DNA of 44,310 nucleotides. It comes from Gammaproteobacteria bacterium (GTDB lineage Bacteria > Pseudomonadota > Gammaproteobacteria > Ga0077536). Both the position numbers and the translations under genes were made by a program. The stretch lies in NCBI GenBank assembly GCA_019747795.1, contig JAIEQK010000225.1:1-44310 (forward strand), in the 5' to 3' direction. Shown here one piece after another: positions 9,917 through 18,042 of the stretch (position 1 is the stretch's first letter; each line of letters begins with the position of its first letter). The notes below the pieces were generated by a model that worked only from the letters and a program-made list of their open reading frames with translations, did not search any database and was not told where the DNA came from.

Positions 9917-11278
9917 ATGTTGTTCACCACCCAGGTCTTCCTGCTCGGCTTCCTGCCGCTGACGGCGCTCGTCTACCACGCGGTCAACTCGCGGCGCCTG
10001 CGGCTGTGGGTGCTGCTGGCCGCCTCGCTGTTCTTCTACGCCTGGTGGGACGTGCGCTTCCTGCCGCTGCTCCTGCTCACGGGCGCGGTCAACTACGGGC
10101 TCGCGGCGGCCTATCGCCGGCACCGTCGACGCGCCTTCATCGCGCTCGGCATCGCCTTCAATCTCGCGGTGCTCGGCTTCTTCAAGTACACCAACTTCCT
10201 GCTCGGCGCGGTCGTGACGGCGCTCGGGGCGAGCTACGCGCCGCTCGACATCGTGCTGCCACTCGGCGTCAGCTTTTTCACCTTCCAGCAGATCTCCTAC
10301 CTGCTGGATCTCGAGCGCGGGCAGGTGGCGGCCTACGGCCCGCTCGAGTTCGCCTGCTACGTGAGCTTCTTTCCGCACCTCATCGCCGGCCCCATCATCC
10401 GTCACCACGAACTCATTCCGCAGTTCGACGGCCTGGGCCAACGCCACATCGATCGCGAGATGATGGCGCGTGGCCTCGGCCTGTTCGCTTTCGGGCTCAT
10501 GAAGAAAGTGTGGGTGGCCGATCAGCTCGCACCCTATGCCGACGCGGGCTTCGCCGCGGCGGCGCCGAGCGTGGCGCTCGCCTGGCAGGCGGCGCTCGCC
10601 TACTCGCTGCAGCTCTACTTCGATTTCTCCGGCTACTCCGACATGGCGCTGGGTCTCGCCGGGCTGTTCGGGCTGACCCTGCCCGTCAACTTCGACGCGC
10701 CCTACCGCGCGACCAGCATCCGCGAATTCTGGCGGCGCTGGCATATGACGCTCTCGCGCTTCCTGCGCGACTACCTCTACATCCCGCTCGGCGGCAGCCG
10801 CGCAGGGCCGGCGCGGGCCTACGCGGCGGCGCTCGGCACCATGCTGCTCTGTGGCCTGTGGCACGGCGCGGGCTGGACCTTCATCGCCTGGGGCGGCCTG
10901 CACGGCGTGGCGGTGTGCTGCAACCGCTGGTGGATGGGCCGTGGCTTCGCGCTGCCCGCGCCGCTCGGCTGGGCGCTCACCATGCTGTTCGTGGTGGTCG
11001 GCTGGGTGCTGTTCCGCGCCGACGACTTCGCCGGCGCGGCGCGCATGCTGACCGCTATGGCGGGGCAGGGGGGCGTGGCGCGAGCGGACGAGGACGGCTG
11101 GTCGCTCCTGCTGCTGGCCGGCGCGCTCGCCCTGGTCGGGCCGACCAACCTCGGTCTGTCGCGGCGCGACTGGCTCTATCGCCCGGCGCTGGCGCTGCCG
11201 CTCGCGCTGCTCCTGCTCGGCACGGTGCTCCGCGTCGGCCAGGGCCGCGGCATCGAGTTCATCTACTTCCAGTTCTGA
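9917..11278 (+). CDS. MBOAT-family membrane O-acyltransferase (AlgI/DltB-like)
   Basis: Multi-pass membrane protein of 453 residues, predicted to move acyl (usually acetyl) groups across the inner membrane for O-acetylation of a polysaccharide. Family landmarks are LPLGVSFFTFQQISYLLD near 114-131, FFPHLIAGPI near 154-163, EFWRRWHMTLSRFLRDYLYIP near 271, and the putative catalytic His316 in LWHGAGWTF. The next gene, one base downstream, encodes an SGNH-like protein, the same pairing as AlgI with AlgJ/AlgX. There is no ribosome-binding site before the ATG. The acceptor polymer is unknown. Confidence 0.92.
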   Translation: MLFTTQVFLLGFLPLTALVYHAVNSRRLRLWVLLAASLFFYAWWDVRFLPLLLLTGAVNYGLAAAYRRHRRRAFIALGIAFNLAVLGFFKYTNFLLGAVVTALGASYAPLDIVLPLGVSFFTFQQISYLLDLERGQVAAYGPLEFACYVSFFPHLIAGPIIRHHELIPQFDGLGQRHIDREMMARGLGLFAFGLMKKVWVADQLAPYADAGFAAAAPSVALAWQAALAYSLQLYFDFSGYSDMALGLAGLFGLTLPVNFDAPYRATSIREFWRRWHMTLSRFLRDYLYIPLGGSRAGPARAYAAALGTMLLCGLWHGAGWTFIAWGGLHGVAVCCNRWWMGRGFALPAPLGWALTMLFVVVGWVLFRADDFAGAARMLTAMAGQGGVARADEDGWSLLLLAGALALVGPTNLGLSRRDWLYRPALALPLALLLLGTVLRVGQGRGIEFIYFQF

Positions 11279-11279
11279 G

Positions 11280-12302
11280 ATGCGCTTCGACACCTGGCTA
11301 CGCGTGGTGCTGGCCGGCGGCGGCGTGCTGGGCGTGCTGATCTACGCCTTCATCCTGGTCATCGATCCCTACCAGGTCGTGCCGTTCGCACCGGCGCTGC
11401 CGCGCGCGCCCATCTCCACCAACCAGCGCTTCTCCTATCCCGCCATCGCCCGATCGGCGGCCTTCGACAGCGCGGTGATCGGCACCTCGACCATGCGCCT
11501 GATCGATCCCGCGCGGCTCTCTGCCGGCAGCGGCGCGCGCTTCGCCAACCTCGCGATGAACTCCGCCACCGCCTACGAGCAGGCGCGCATGCTCGAACTC
11601 TTCATGCGTCATCATCCGGCGGCCCGAGCGCTCGTGATCGGCAACGACGGCACCTGGTGCAACCGCCGCCCGGACGTGCCGCAGTACACCTTTCGCGCCT
11701 TTCCGGAGTGGATGTTCGACGATGATCCGTGGAACGATCTCCTCTATCTGTTCAACGACAAGGCGCTGGAAGACGCGGTGCGCATGGCGGAATACCTGGC
11801 CGGCCGGCGCGGGGCCAAGTATCGACCGGACGGCTACCGCGACTTCACCCTGGACTTCGGTCCGCGCGATCCGCGCGCTGCGCACAAGCGCCTGTTCAAG
11901 GCGCGCCCCCGACCCGCGGAGCGGGGCGACGCCGCGCCGCGTCTCGAGCATCCCAACTGGCGATTTCCCTTGCTCGACCGGCTCGCCGCGCGCATCAACG
12001 CCCTGCCGGCGAACACGCGGGTCGTGCTGGTCTACCCGCCGGTGCACGACCACTACCTGCAGACCATGGCGGTCAGCATGGGCGAGTGCAAGGCGCGCGC
12101 CGCGGGCCTGCTGGCCGGGCGCCACGACCTCGTGACGCTGGACTACATGCGGCCGACGGCGCTGACGCGGGACGAGGACAACTTCTGGGACGCGGTGCAT
12201 ACCACCAGCGACGTTGCCCGCATGCTCGAAGAGGACATCCGCGCGGTGTGGCGAGGCGAGACGCCACCGTCGCCGCACGTGGTGTCATGGCGCAACGACT
12301 GA
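11280..12302 (+). CDS. SGNH/AlgJ-like partner of MBOAT acyltransferase
   Basis: A 340-residue protein with one N-terminal membrane anchor (about residues 8-28, VLAGGGVLGVLIYAFILVI); the rest is probably periplasmic. It contains an SGNH-hydrolase-like first block (VIGTSTMRL, near 66-74, with the candidate nucleophile Ser) and a C-terminal DAVH block (D304, H307), giving a possible Ser-Asp-His triad. It starts one base after the MBOAT stop. By analogy with AlgJ/AlgX it would complete acetyl transfer to the exported glycan. Overall similarity to any named family could not be established, so the function is inferred from motifs and context. Confidence 0.75.
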   Translation: MRFDTWLRVVLAGGGVLGVLIYAFILVIDPYQVVPFAPALPRAPISTNQRFSYPAIARSAAFDSAVIGTSTMRLIDPARLSAGSGARFANLAMNSATAYEQARMLELFMRHHPAARALVIGNDGTWCNRRPDVPQYTFRAFPEWMFDDDPWNDLLYLFNDKALEDAVRMAEYLAGRRGAKYRPDGYRDFTLDFGPRDPRAAHKRLFKARPRPAERGDAAPRLEHPNWRFPLLDRLAARINALPANTRVVLVYPPVHDHYLQTMAVSMGECKARAAGLLAGRHDLVTLDYMRPTALTRDEDNFWDAVHTTSDVARMLEEDIRAVWRGETPPSPHVVSWRND

Positions 12303-12351
12303 GTTCCCGCCGTCCCGGCGTGCGCGCGAACCCAAGCGCACCAAGTCGAGT

Positions 12352-12372
12352 GCGGTGCCGAGGAGGCACCGC
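12352..12372. other. 8-bp perfect inverted repeat (hairpin)
   Basis: The arms GCGGTGCC and GGCACCGC enclose a GAGGA loop in the 217-base gap after the SGNH-like gene. No T-run follows, so it is not a standard intrinsic terminator. It may still slow or protect the 3' end of the MBOAT transcript. The rest of 12303-12519 shows nothing else I can support. Confidence 0.4.
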
Positions 12373-12519
12373 TGGACGAACGCTGGTTGCAAAGAATCGG
12401 CCATTCACGCCAGGATCGATGGGGCGCGCTCGGGCTCGGCAGGCGGACGTTGCAGATCCCCTCCCCGAGCTCGAACCCCATGCGTGTGCGCCCACCCACT
12501 CCAGGACCCCGGAACGCGC

Positions 12520-13587
12520 GTGAGAATCATCGTCACCGGCGGTGCCGGTTTCATCGGGTCGGCCTTGGTCAGGCATCTGCTCACGTCCACTGATCACCAG
12601 ATCCTGAACATCGACGTGCTCGGCTACTGCAGCAGCCTCGCTGCCCTCGAAGGCGCGCTCGATCACGCGCGGCACCGCTTCGCGCAGATCGACATCACCG
12701 ACGGCGAGCGCGTCGCTGCGCTGCTCGACGAGTTCCAGCCCCATGCCCTCATGCATCTCGCCGCCGAGTCCCACGTCGATCGGTCCATCGATTCACCTTG
12801 GCCATTCGTGCGTTCCAATATCCTCGGCACCTACGAGCTGCTGGAGCGAGTCCGCGCCCATCTCGCGCGCCGAGACACCGCGGCTCGGCAGAGCTTTCGT
12901 TTCCTGCACGTCTCCACCGATGAAGTATTCGGCGGCCCTGATGACGGCGCCCTGCTCGACGAAGCGACGCCCTATGCCCCGAGTTCGCCCTATGCGGCCA
13001 CCAAGGCCAGCGCCGACCACCTGGTGCGCGCCTGGCACCGCACCTACGGCATGCCGACCATCGTCACCAACTGCTCGAACAATTTCGGACCCTACCAGTT
13101 TCCGGAGAAGCTCATCCCGCTGGTGATCGCCAACGCGCTGGCGGGTCGCCCGCTGCCGGTGTACGGGGACGGCCAGCAGGTGCGCGACTGGCTGTACGTG
13201 CAGGATCACGTCGAGGCGCTGTGTCGCGTGCTCGAGTGGGGCAAGCCGGGCGCCACCTACAACATCGGCGCCTTCAACCCGCGCACCAATCTCGAGGTGG
13301 TGCAGATGGTTTGCGCGACGCTCGATGCCTGTGTGGCCGTCCGCCCTGCGGGCCTCGACAGCCACGCGCAGCTGATCCGCTTCGTCGCCGATCGACCCGG
13401 CCACGATCGGCGCTACGCCGTCGACGCCGGACGCATGCGCGATGAACTCGAGTGGCGCGCCCGTCATCCCTTCGAGGCCACGCTGGGGGAGACCGTGCGG
13501 TGGTATGTCGAGCACCAGGACTGGTGCCGCGAAGTCGGCGCCTCGGAGGTGGCAGCGGCGCGCCGCGGCTTGGGAGGCGGTGCATGA
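12520..13587 (+). CDS. rfbB: dTDP-glucose 4,6-dehydratase
   Basis: Converts dTDP-glucose to dTDP-4-keto-6-deoxyglucose, the branch point to rhamnose and other deoxysugars. It has 355 residues. The NAD motif GGAGFIG is at 7-13, the catalytic T133-D134-E135 in STDEVFGG, and Y158/K162 in YAATKASADH. The segment NCSNNFGPYQFPEKLIPL is diagnostic of RmlB. The GTG at 12520 is chosen because it begins the Rossmann strand directly. The other rml genes (A, C, D) are not in the window, so they must be elsewhere or the keto-sugar is used differently. Confidence 0.93.
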   Translation: MRIIVTGGAGFIGSALVRHLLTSTDHQILNIDVLGYCSSLAALEGALDHARHRFAQIDITDGERVAALLDEFQPHALMHLAAESHVDRSIDSPWPFVRSNILGTYELLERVRAHLARRDTAARQSFRFLHVSTDEVFGGPDDGALLDEATPYAPSSPYAATKASADHLVRAWHRTYGMPTIVTNCSNNFGPYQFPEKLIPLVIANALAGRPLPVYGDGQQVRDWLYVQDHVEALCRVLEWGKPGATYNIGAFNPRTNLEVVQMVCATLDACVAVRPAGLDSHAQLIRFVADRPGHDRRYAVDAGRMRDELEWRARHPFEATLGETVRWYVEHQDWCREVGASEVAAARRGLGGGA

Positions 13588-13736
13588 CTCGCAGGGGCAG
13601 CGCGCCGGCGGGCGCCCCACCAGGCGCAGAACACCGCTGAGGCAGCCAGGCGCCGGCAGGGCGCGACACGGCGAGCGGGGCAGGGGACGCCAGGGCAGCG
13701 AGGCCGGGTAACGAGCGAAACCCCAAGGTGTTGTGT

Positions 13737-13784
13737 GTTCACGATGCGAACAACACCATGCTACCATGCGTTCACATTTTGAAC
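13737..13784 (+). promoter_or_regulatory. Promoter with two operator-like repeats, module A
   Basis: Two 15-base sites of the form GTTCA-N5-TGAAC lie here: GTTCACGATGCGAAC (13737-13751, one arm mismatch) and GTTCACATTTTGAAC (13770-13784, perfect). Between them sits a sigma70-like promoter: TTCACG (13738-13743), an 18-base spacer and TACCAT (13762-13767). The first site covers the -35 and the second the expected start point, and their centres are 33 bases apart. This is the layout of an autorepressor. The regulator ATG follows at 13793. Confidence 0.6.
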
Positions 13785-13792
13785 GGGGCCCC

Positions 13793-14410
13793 ATGAAACG
13801 CGAGCCAGGCGAAGCACGCACGCTCGAGATCCTCGAAGCCATCGAGGCCCGGCGTGACGTCACCCAGCGACGGCTCGCGGACCAGCTCGGCGTCGCCCTG
13901 GGGCTCGCCAACTCCTATCTCAGGCGCTGCGTGCGCAAGGGCCTGGTCAAGATCCAGCAGGCGCCGGCCAATCGCTACGTGTACTACCTGACGCCGCAGG
14001 GCCTGGCCGAGAAGAGCCGCCTCACCGCCGAGTACCTGCGTTCCTCCTTTGATTACTACCACCGCGCCGGCCAGGCGGTGGGCGAGTGCTTCGCCCGCTG
14101 CGAAGCCCAGGGCTGGCGTCGGCTGGTGCTGGCAGGCATGTCGGAGATCTCCGAGATCGCTTCGATCCGCGCCCACGACCTCGAGCTCCTCGGCACCATC
14201 GACCTCGGTGCCAAGGTGCCGCGCTTCATCGGTCGCCCGGTGTGGACCAGCACCGCCGCCGCGCCACCCTGCGACGCGGTGCTGTTCACCGCGCTGGCCG
14301 AGCCGCTCGACCTGTACGCCGCGCTGCTCGCGGCCTACCCGGCCGAGCGCGTGCTGGTGCCCGAGATCCTGAAGCCGGTGCTGGACGCGCCGCCGGAGGC
14401 GGAGGCCTGA
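13793..14410 (+). CDS. Winged-helix transcriptional regulator with Rossmann-like C-domain, copy A
   Basis: A 205-residue protein. Residues 9-72 form a winged helix-turn-helix of MarR-like type (VTQRRLADQLGVALGLANSY for the helix-turn-helix; RYVYYLTPQG for the wing). Residues 108-195 resemble a nucleotide-binding alpha/beta domain (WRRLVLAGMSEISEIASI, then LLGTIDLGAKVPRFIGRPV), as seen in sugar-linked proteins. I infer that it senses a pathway metabolite and controls the downstream genes and itself. A close homologue lies at 18043, behind the same operator type. ATG 13793 is chosen because it aligns with the start of copy B. It is three bases from the glycosyltransferase start. Confidence 0.8.
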   Translation: MKREPGEARTLEILEAIEARRDVTQRRLADQLGVALGLANSYLRRCVRKGLVKIQQAPANRYVYYLTPQGLAEKSRLTAEYLRSSFDYYHRAGQAVGECFARCEAQGWRRLVLAGMSEISEIASIRAHDLELLGTIDLGAKVPRFIGRPVWTSTAAAPPCDAVLFTALAEPLDLYAALLAAYPAERVLVPEILKPVLDAPPEAEA

Positions 14411-14413
14411 GGC

Positions 14414-15580
14414 ATGCGCCAGGTGGTCGTGAGCCTCGCGGACCTGTCCGCCTCCATCGGCGAGGCGGTGACTTCGGTGCGCCTGGCGCGAAGCTTCGCC
14501 GAACTGGGTCACGAGGTGACCTTGCTCGCGCCGACGCCGCGTGAGGCCCGGCCAGTGGTGGCGGCCGCGCCCGCGGCGGTGCGCTACTCGCCCAACGTCA
14601 CGCGCCTCGGTCTGCCCAATTCCCTGAATTCGCTGGTGCAGGTGTGGCTGGTGCTGGGCCTTGTGCTGCGCCGGCAGGTGGACGTGGTGTACGTGCGCGC
14701 TGCGTCGCTGACCTTCCTGTTCGGTCTCCTGCTGCGTGGCTGGACGCGCGTCGTCGTGGTGACCGAGCACCACGGCTGGCTCGCCGCCGAGCGGTTGATC
14801 TCCGGTCGCCGCACGTGGCTCGCGCCGCTCGAGCGCTGGCTGCAGGTGCTGGACGCACGCTGCGCGCGCCGCGTGCGCACGGTGGTGCCGGGCATTCGCC
14901 AGCGGCTCGCGGACGGCGGCGTCGAGGCCGCGCGCGTCATGGTGATCGGCAACGCCGCCGACACCGAGGCCATTCGGCCGCTGCCGCGCGAGCCGGCGCT
15001 GCACCGCTACGGGCTCGATCCGGCGCGCGTGTACCTGGGATTCCTCGGCAGTCTGACCGCCTGGCAGGGCCTGGACGACGTGCTGCGCGCCTTCGCGCGC
15101 CTCGCCCGCGAGGATGCGCGCCTGCACCTGCTGCTGGTGGGCGAGGGGCCGTGCCGCGCCGAACTGGAGGCGCTCGCTCGAGAACTCGGCCTCCAGTCGC
15201 GCGTGACCCTGCTCGGGCGGGTTGGTCACGAACAGGTCGGCGACGCGATGGCCTGCTTCGACCTCGCGTTGCTGCCCACCCACCGCGGCGCCTACGCCGA
15301 CATCGGGCGCTCGCCACTGAAGCTCCGCGAGTACGCCGCGGCCGGCCGCGCGGTGCTGGCCGCCGAGATCGATGCGGTCGACGCGCTCGCCGCCGAGCCG
15401 TGGATCGCCTTCTACCGGCCCGGCGACGCGGAGAGCTTCTGCGCGGCCGCGCGGCGCCTGCTCGGCGACGGTGCGCAGCTCGTCGAGGCGGGCCGCGCCG
15501 CGCGCGTCTACGCCGAGCAGCATTTTGCCTGGCCGGTGATCGCCGCGTCCATCCTGGCCGGGCTGCCGCGCGCCGCCTGA
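14414..15580 (+). CDS. GT4-type glycosyltransferase, copy A
   Basis: A 388-residue GT-B fold glycosyltransferase. The N-domain begins MRQVVVSLADLSASIGEAVTS and includes LARSFAELGHEVTLLAP. The C-domain shows LGFLGSLTAWQGLDDVLRAF near 200-220 and the nucleotide-sugar binding stretch SPLKLREYAAAGRAVLAAE near 301-319, typical of GT4. It is probably cytoplasmic or membrane-associated and adds a sugar to the growing repeat unit; donor and acceptor are unknown. It pairs with the regulator just upstream and is clearly homologous along its whole length to the gene at 18671. Confidence 0.88.
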   Translation: MRQVVVSLADLSASIGEAVTSVRLARSFAELGHEVTLLAPTPREARPVVAAAPAAVRYSPNVTRLGLPNSLNSLVQVWLVLGLVLRRQVDVVYVRAASLTFLFGLLLRGWTRVVVVTEHHGWLAAERLISGRRTWLAPLERWLQVLDARCARRVRTVVPGIRQRLADGGVEAARVMVIGNAADTEAIRPLPREPALHRYGLDPARVYLGFLGSLTAWQGLDDVLRAFARLAREDARLHLLLVGEGPCRAELEALARELGLQSRVTLLGRVGHEQVGDAMACFDLALLPTHRGAYADIGRSPLKLREYAAAGRAVLAAEIDAVDALAAEPWIAFYRPGDAESFCAAARRLLGDGAQLVEAGRAARVYAEQHFAWPVIAASILAGLPRAA

Positions 15581-15611
15581 CCCCTTCCATTCCACTCCAA
15601 GGACCTTGCGT

Positions 15612-15701
15612 ATGAGCGACTCGAACTACTCCGCCGGCACGGATTGTTCCAGGGCGGCGTCAGCGCGGGCGGAGCAGGACGCGGCGACGAATCACGCCTA
15701 G
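15612..15701 (+). pseudogene. 5' remnant of an acetyltransferase gene (module A third gene)
   Basis: ATG 15612 follows an AAGGA site, 31 bases after glycosyltransferase copy A. The first 12 codons read MSDSNYSAGTDC. They line up without gaps with MSTATYTCGDDC, the start of the hexapeptide acetyltransferase that follows glycosyltransferase copy B by 26 bases. Six of twelve residues are identical, and the others are mostly similar. After about 15647 the resemblance ends and the frame stops at TAG 15701, inside the 3' end of the reverse gene. I read this as a truncated relic; chance similarity over 12 codons cannot be fully excluded. Confidence 0.55.
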
Positions 15702-17783
15702 GACGCGGCTGGCAAGTTGGCGCAGCCTGCGCACGACGCGGCGCAGGCGCGCCGAAGGCGACGGCGCCAGACCCTGCTGGCGCCGCAGCCACTGCTGCAT
15801 TCCCGCGTGCTGCCTGCGATGACGTTCCTCGGTCCGCTGCAACCTGTCCTTGAGCGCTAGGTATTCGCCCAAGGGATTGAACGCGAAGGCGCGTTCCTCG
15901 ATCTTGCTGGTCAAGGTCGGCGTGACGCCCCACGAGGGTGGGGGCTCTCCGGTCTCGAGCCCGGCAAGGAACTCGACGTCGAGGTCCAGGGCGCGTTGCT
16001 GATCGGGCGATAACTCGAGCAGATGCGCCGGGAGCGCCTCGGCCACCAGCTGACGGTAGCGCTCGTACCCCCAGGGCGCATGCGCGATGCATTCGGTGGT
16101 GTGAACGGTGACCCCGATGCGCATGTCCTGGTAAAGCCCCTCCTGGTTGGCCAGCCCGGTCAACCACATGCGGGGACGCGCCACGCACACCAGCGGAACG
16201 CCTTGATCCTTGGCCAGGATGGAGAAGCGCAGGTCGACCATGACGTGCGGAAGGAAGTCCTCGAACCGGGCCCGCAGAACGGAAGTGCGAAACGCGAACG
16301 TGCCCGAACCGATCAGGTTGACGAAGCGGTCGGACGCCAGGGCGGCCTGAAACGGATACCCGACCGAACGCTCAAAGTACCAACCCGGGTGCTCCGGCAG
16401 CACCGACCCATGCACGGCGACGCCGACCTTGTCGCCGTACTTGTGCATGGTGGCGAGCATGCGTTCGACGTAGTCGGGCGGGAAGAGAATGTCGTCATCC
16501 AGCGAGAAGAAGTAGCAGTCATCGAGTTCACCAAGGGCAAAGGTCTTGCCTATGGCGCTCAAGTTCCAGTAATCCTGGCTGCGGAACACCGTGATCCTGG
16601 CGTCGTCCAGAAACGCTGGGATGCTCGCATAGTCGTTCAGAAAGACGAAGAGATGGTCGACCTGCGGCAGTATGCTGGCCACGGACTGGGCGAACACGGG
16701 CTCACGGGCCGCATAGGACGCGACGCCGGCGACGACGCGGCACGGCGGTATGGACGGTATCCGGCGTAGCCGCAGGACCAGATCCGCCGGCACTGGCCGG
16801 GCCGGATCGATTCTGCTCTCCATGAGCGCCTTGCGTTCGGACAGCTCCGCCACGCGCCGCGCAGCCCGGGATTGCGCGGCCGCGCTGCGTGCGAGGCCGC
16901 GGCGCGCGGAGGTCAAGCGACCGTGCAGGAACGCGAGGCTGTCCGGTGGGACGGGCAGTTCCGCCGCCTGGTCGCGCAGGTCCGTCGCGTAAGCGAGCAA
17001 CTCGTCGGAACTCACGGCGCCGGCGGCGAAACCGGTCAACGCGCGATAGAGTTCGCGCGTGACGACCGACAGTTCCACATCCTTCCGCGCGACGTCCGCT
17101 GCCGGGTGCTCGTGCTCGTCGAGCCTAGGGGCGGGTGGCTGTTCGACGACCTGTACCTCGTCGTCAGCGCCGAGAAGGCTCTCCAGTCTGGCGAGATAGC
17201 TGCGGCGATCGCGGTGCCAGGATTCCCAGCGGAACACGTTGAGGCGCCCGCCGGTACGGAGGACGGCATCGAGATGGTGGCCTATCCAGGCCAGTTCTGC
17301 GGCCGGGGCGGACAGGTCCTCGGTGATCTGCATCTCCACGAGCGCGGCTCGCGGATCGCGCAGGCACAGGACGAAACGGGGCTCACAATTGAGCGCGTCG
17401 AAGACTCTGCGCCAGAGCGGCAGCAGGTGGGCCGTTTCACGTGCCGCGATCGTCCAGGGGTGCTGGGTCTCGCGTTGACATTGTCCGAGGTGGGCGAGCA
17501 GGCGCGACTCGATGCGACGCGTGAACGCCTGCTCCAGCCAATCGGCAGGCAGCGGCAGATGCGCGAGCAGTTCCGGCCGGCGGTCGAAGTGACGCAGGAG
17601 CGCTCGGGACAACCTGCCTATCGTGCGGTCTTCGTGAGCCGCGGGCGTGTCCGACGCGAGCGCGCTCGTCTGCGCCAGGAAGCACGCCACTTCAGATTTC
17701 GCCGCACCCAGCACCACCAGGACTCGGCGAGGTGCCTTGCCGACCTCAGGCGAGGGGGAAAGCGCCGGCTTCTGTCTCGCCAC
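15660..17783 (-). CDS. Sulfotransferase-like N-domain fused to GT2-type glycosyltransferase
   Basis: About 707 residues, on the strand opposite its neighbours. The N-terminal third looks like a degenerate sulfotransferase: RRVLVVLGAAKSEVA stands where PAPS-binding HRSGTS would be, and FVLCLRDPRAALVEMQ resembles the 3'-phosphate loop. From about residue 348 a GT-A domain begins (RVVAGVASYAAREPVFAQSV), with a DDD metal motif near 428 in YFFSLDDDILFPPDYVERM. A basic tail ends the protein. The frame is open to 17939, but a TACCAT -10 box at 17854-17849 suggests starting at GTG 17783 (or TTG 17792). It lies between the two regulator modules and interrupts the first. Confidence 0.8.
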   Translation of the reverse strand: MARQKPALSPSPEVGKAPRRVLVVLGAAKSEVACFLAQTSALASDTPAAHEDRTIGRLSRALLRHFDRRPELLAHLPLPADWLEQAFTRRIESRLLAHLGQCQRETQHPWTIAARETAHLLPLWRRVFDALNCEPRFVLCLRDPRAALVEMQITEDLSAPAAELAWIGHHLDAVLRTGGRLNVFRWESWHRDRRSYLARLESLLGADDEVQVVEQPPAPRLDEHEHPAADVARKDVELSVVTRELYRALTGFAAGAVSSDELLAYATDLRDQAAELPVPPDSLAFLHGRLTSARRGLARSAAAQSRAARRVAELSERKALMESRIDPARPVPADLVLRLRRIPSIPPCRVVAGVASYAAREPVFAQSVASILPQVDHLFVFLNDYASIPAFLDDARITVFRSQDYWNLSAIGKTFALGELDDCYFFSLDDDILFPPDYVERMLATMHKYGDKVGVAVHGSVLPEHPGWYFERSVGYPFQAALASDRFVNLIGSGTFAFRTSVLRARFEDFLPHVMVDLRFSILAKDQGVPLVCVARPRMWLTGLANQEGLYQDMRIGVTVHTTECIAHAPWGYERYRQLVAEALPAHLLELSPDQQRALDLDVEFLAGLETGEPPPSWGVTPTLTSKIEERAFAFNPLGEYLALKDRLQRTEERHRRQHAGMQQWLRRQQGLAPSPSARLRRVVRRLRQLASRVLGVIRRRVLLRPR

Positions 17784-17848
17784 GTCTGCCAAGGTCCAAC
17801 ATCGATGTCTGGTTCTAACGTGCCTGCACGGAACTTTCGCGCTGCGCA

Positions 17849-17854
17849 ATGGTA
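17849..17854 (-). promoter_or_regulatory. Possible -10 box for the reverse glycosyltransferase gene
   Basis: TACCAT in the context GGTTACCATTGCGC on the minus strand matches the pattern seen before other transcription units in this window. It would start transcription near 17842, 50-60 bases before the proposed GTG/TTG start. No good -35 is visible. Confidence 0.3.
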
Positions 17855-17985
17855 ACCAGTGCGGGCCTCGAGGAACATCGCCCTCGTCTCCGCTGTGCCC
17901 TTTGCACATTGGCGACGCGCCCATCGGCCCGCGCAGCACGAACTCTCCCTGTCAGCGTCTGCCTGACGAGCGCCCTAGCGAAAGC

Positions 17986-18016
17986 GTTCACGAAATGAAC
18001 GACAGCGTGTTAGCAT
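17986..18016 (+). promoter_or_regulatory. Promoter with operator-like repeat, module B
   Basis: GTTCACGAAATGAAC (17986-18000) is a perfect GTTCA-N5-TGAAC repeat. It covers the -35-like TTCACG (17987-17992), followed by an 18-base spacer and the -10 TAGCAT (18011-18016). The arrangement is the same as at 13737-13767. A weaker partial match (10 of 15) at 18028-18042 sits next to the ATG at 18043. The sequence from 17784 to 17985 has no other gene. Confidence 0.6.
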
Positions 18017-18042
18017 GCGGCCTCGCGATACACGAAGTGAGT

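Larger units (their letters stand above)
13737..15647 (+). repeat. Module A of a diverged duplication (partner at 17986-19911)
   Basis: Operator/promoter, regulator, GT4 glycosyltransferase and the first 12 codons of an acetyltransferase occur in the same order here and at 17986-19911, in direct orientation. Copy A stops where the reverse gene ending at 15660 begins. Confidence 0.7.

Noticed and set aside
12352-12372. Hairpin considered as an intrinsic terminator
   Set aside because: No T-tract follows the stem.
17784-17939. N-terminal extension of the reverse sulfotransferase/GT gene
   Set aside because: No hydrophobic core or motif, and it contains a likely -10 box; starting at 17783 fits better.
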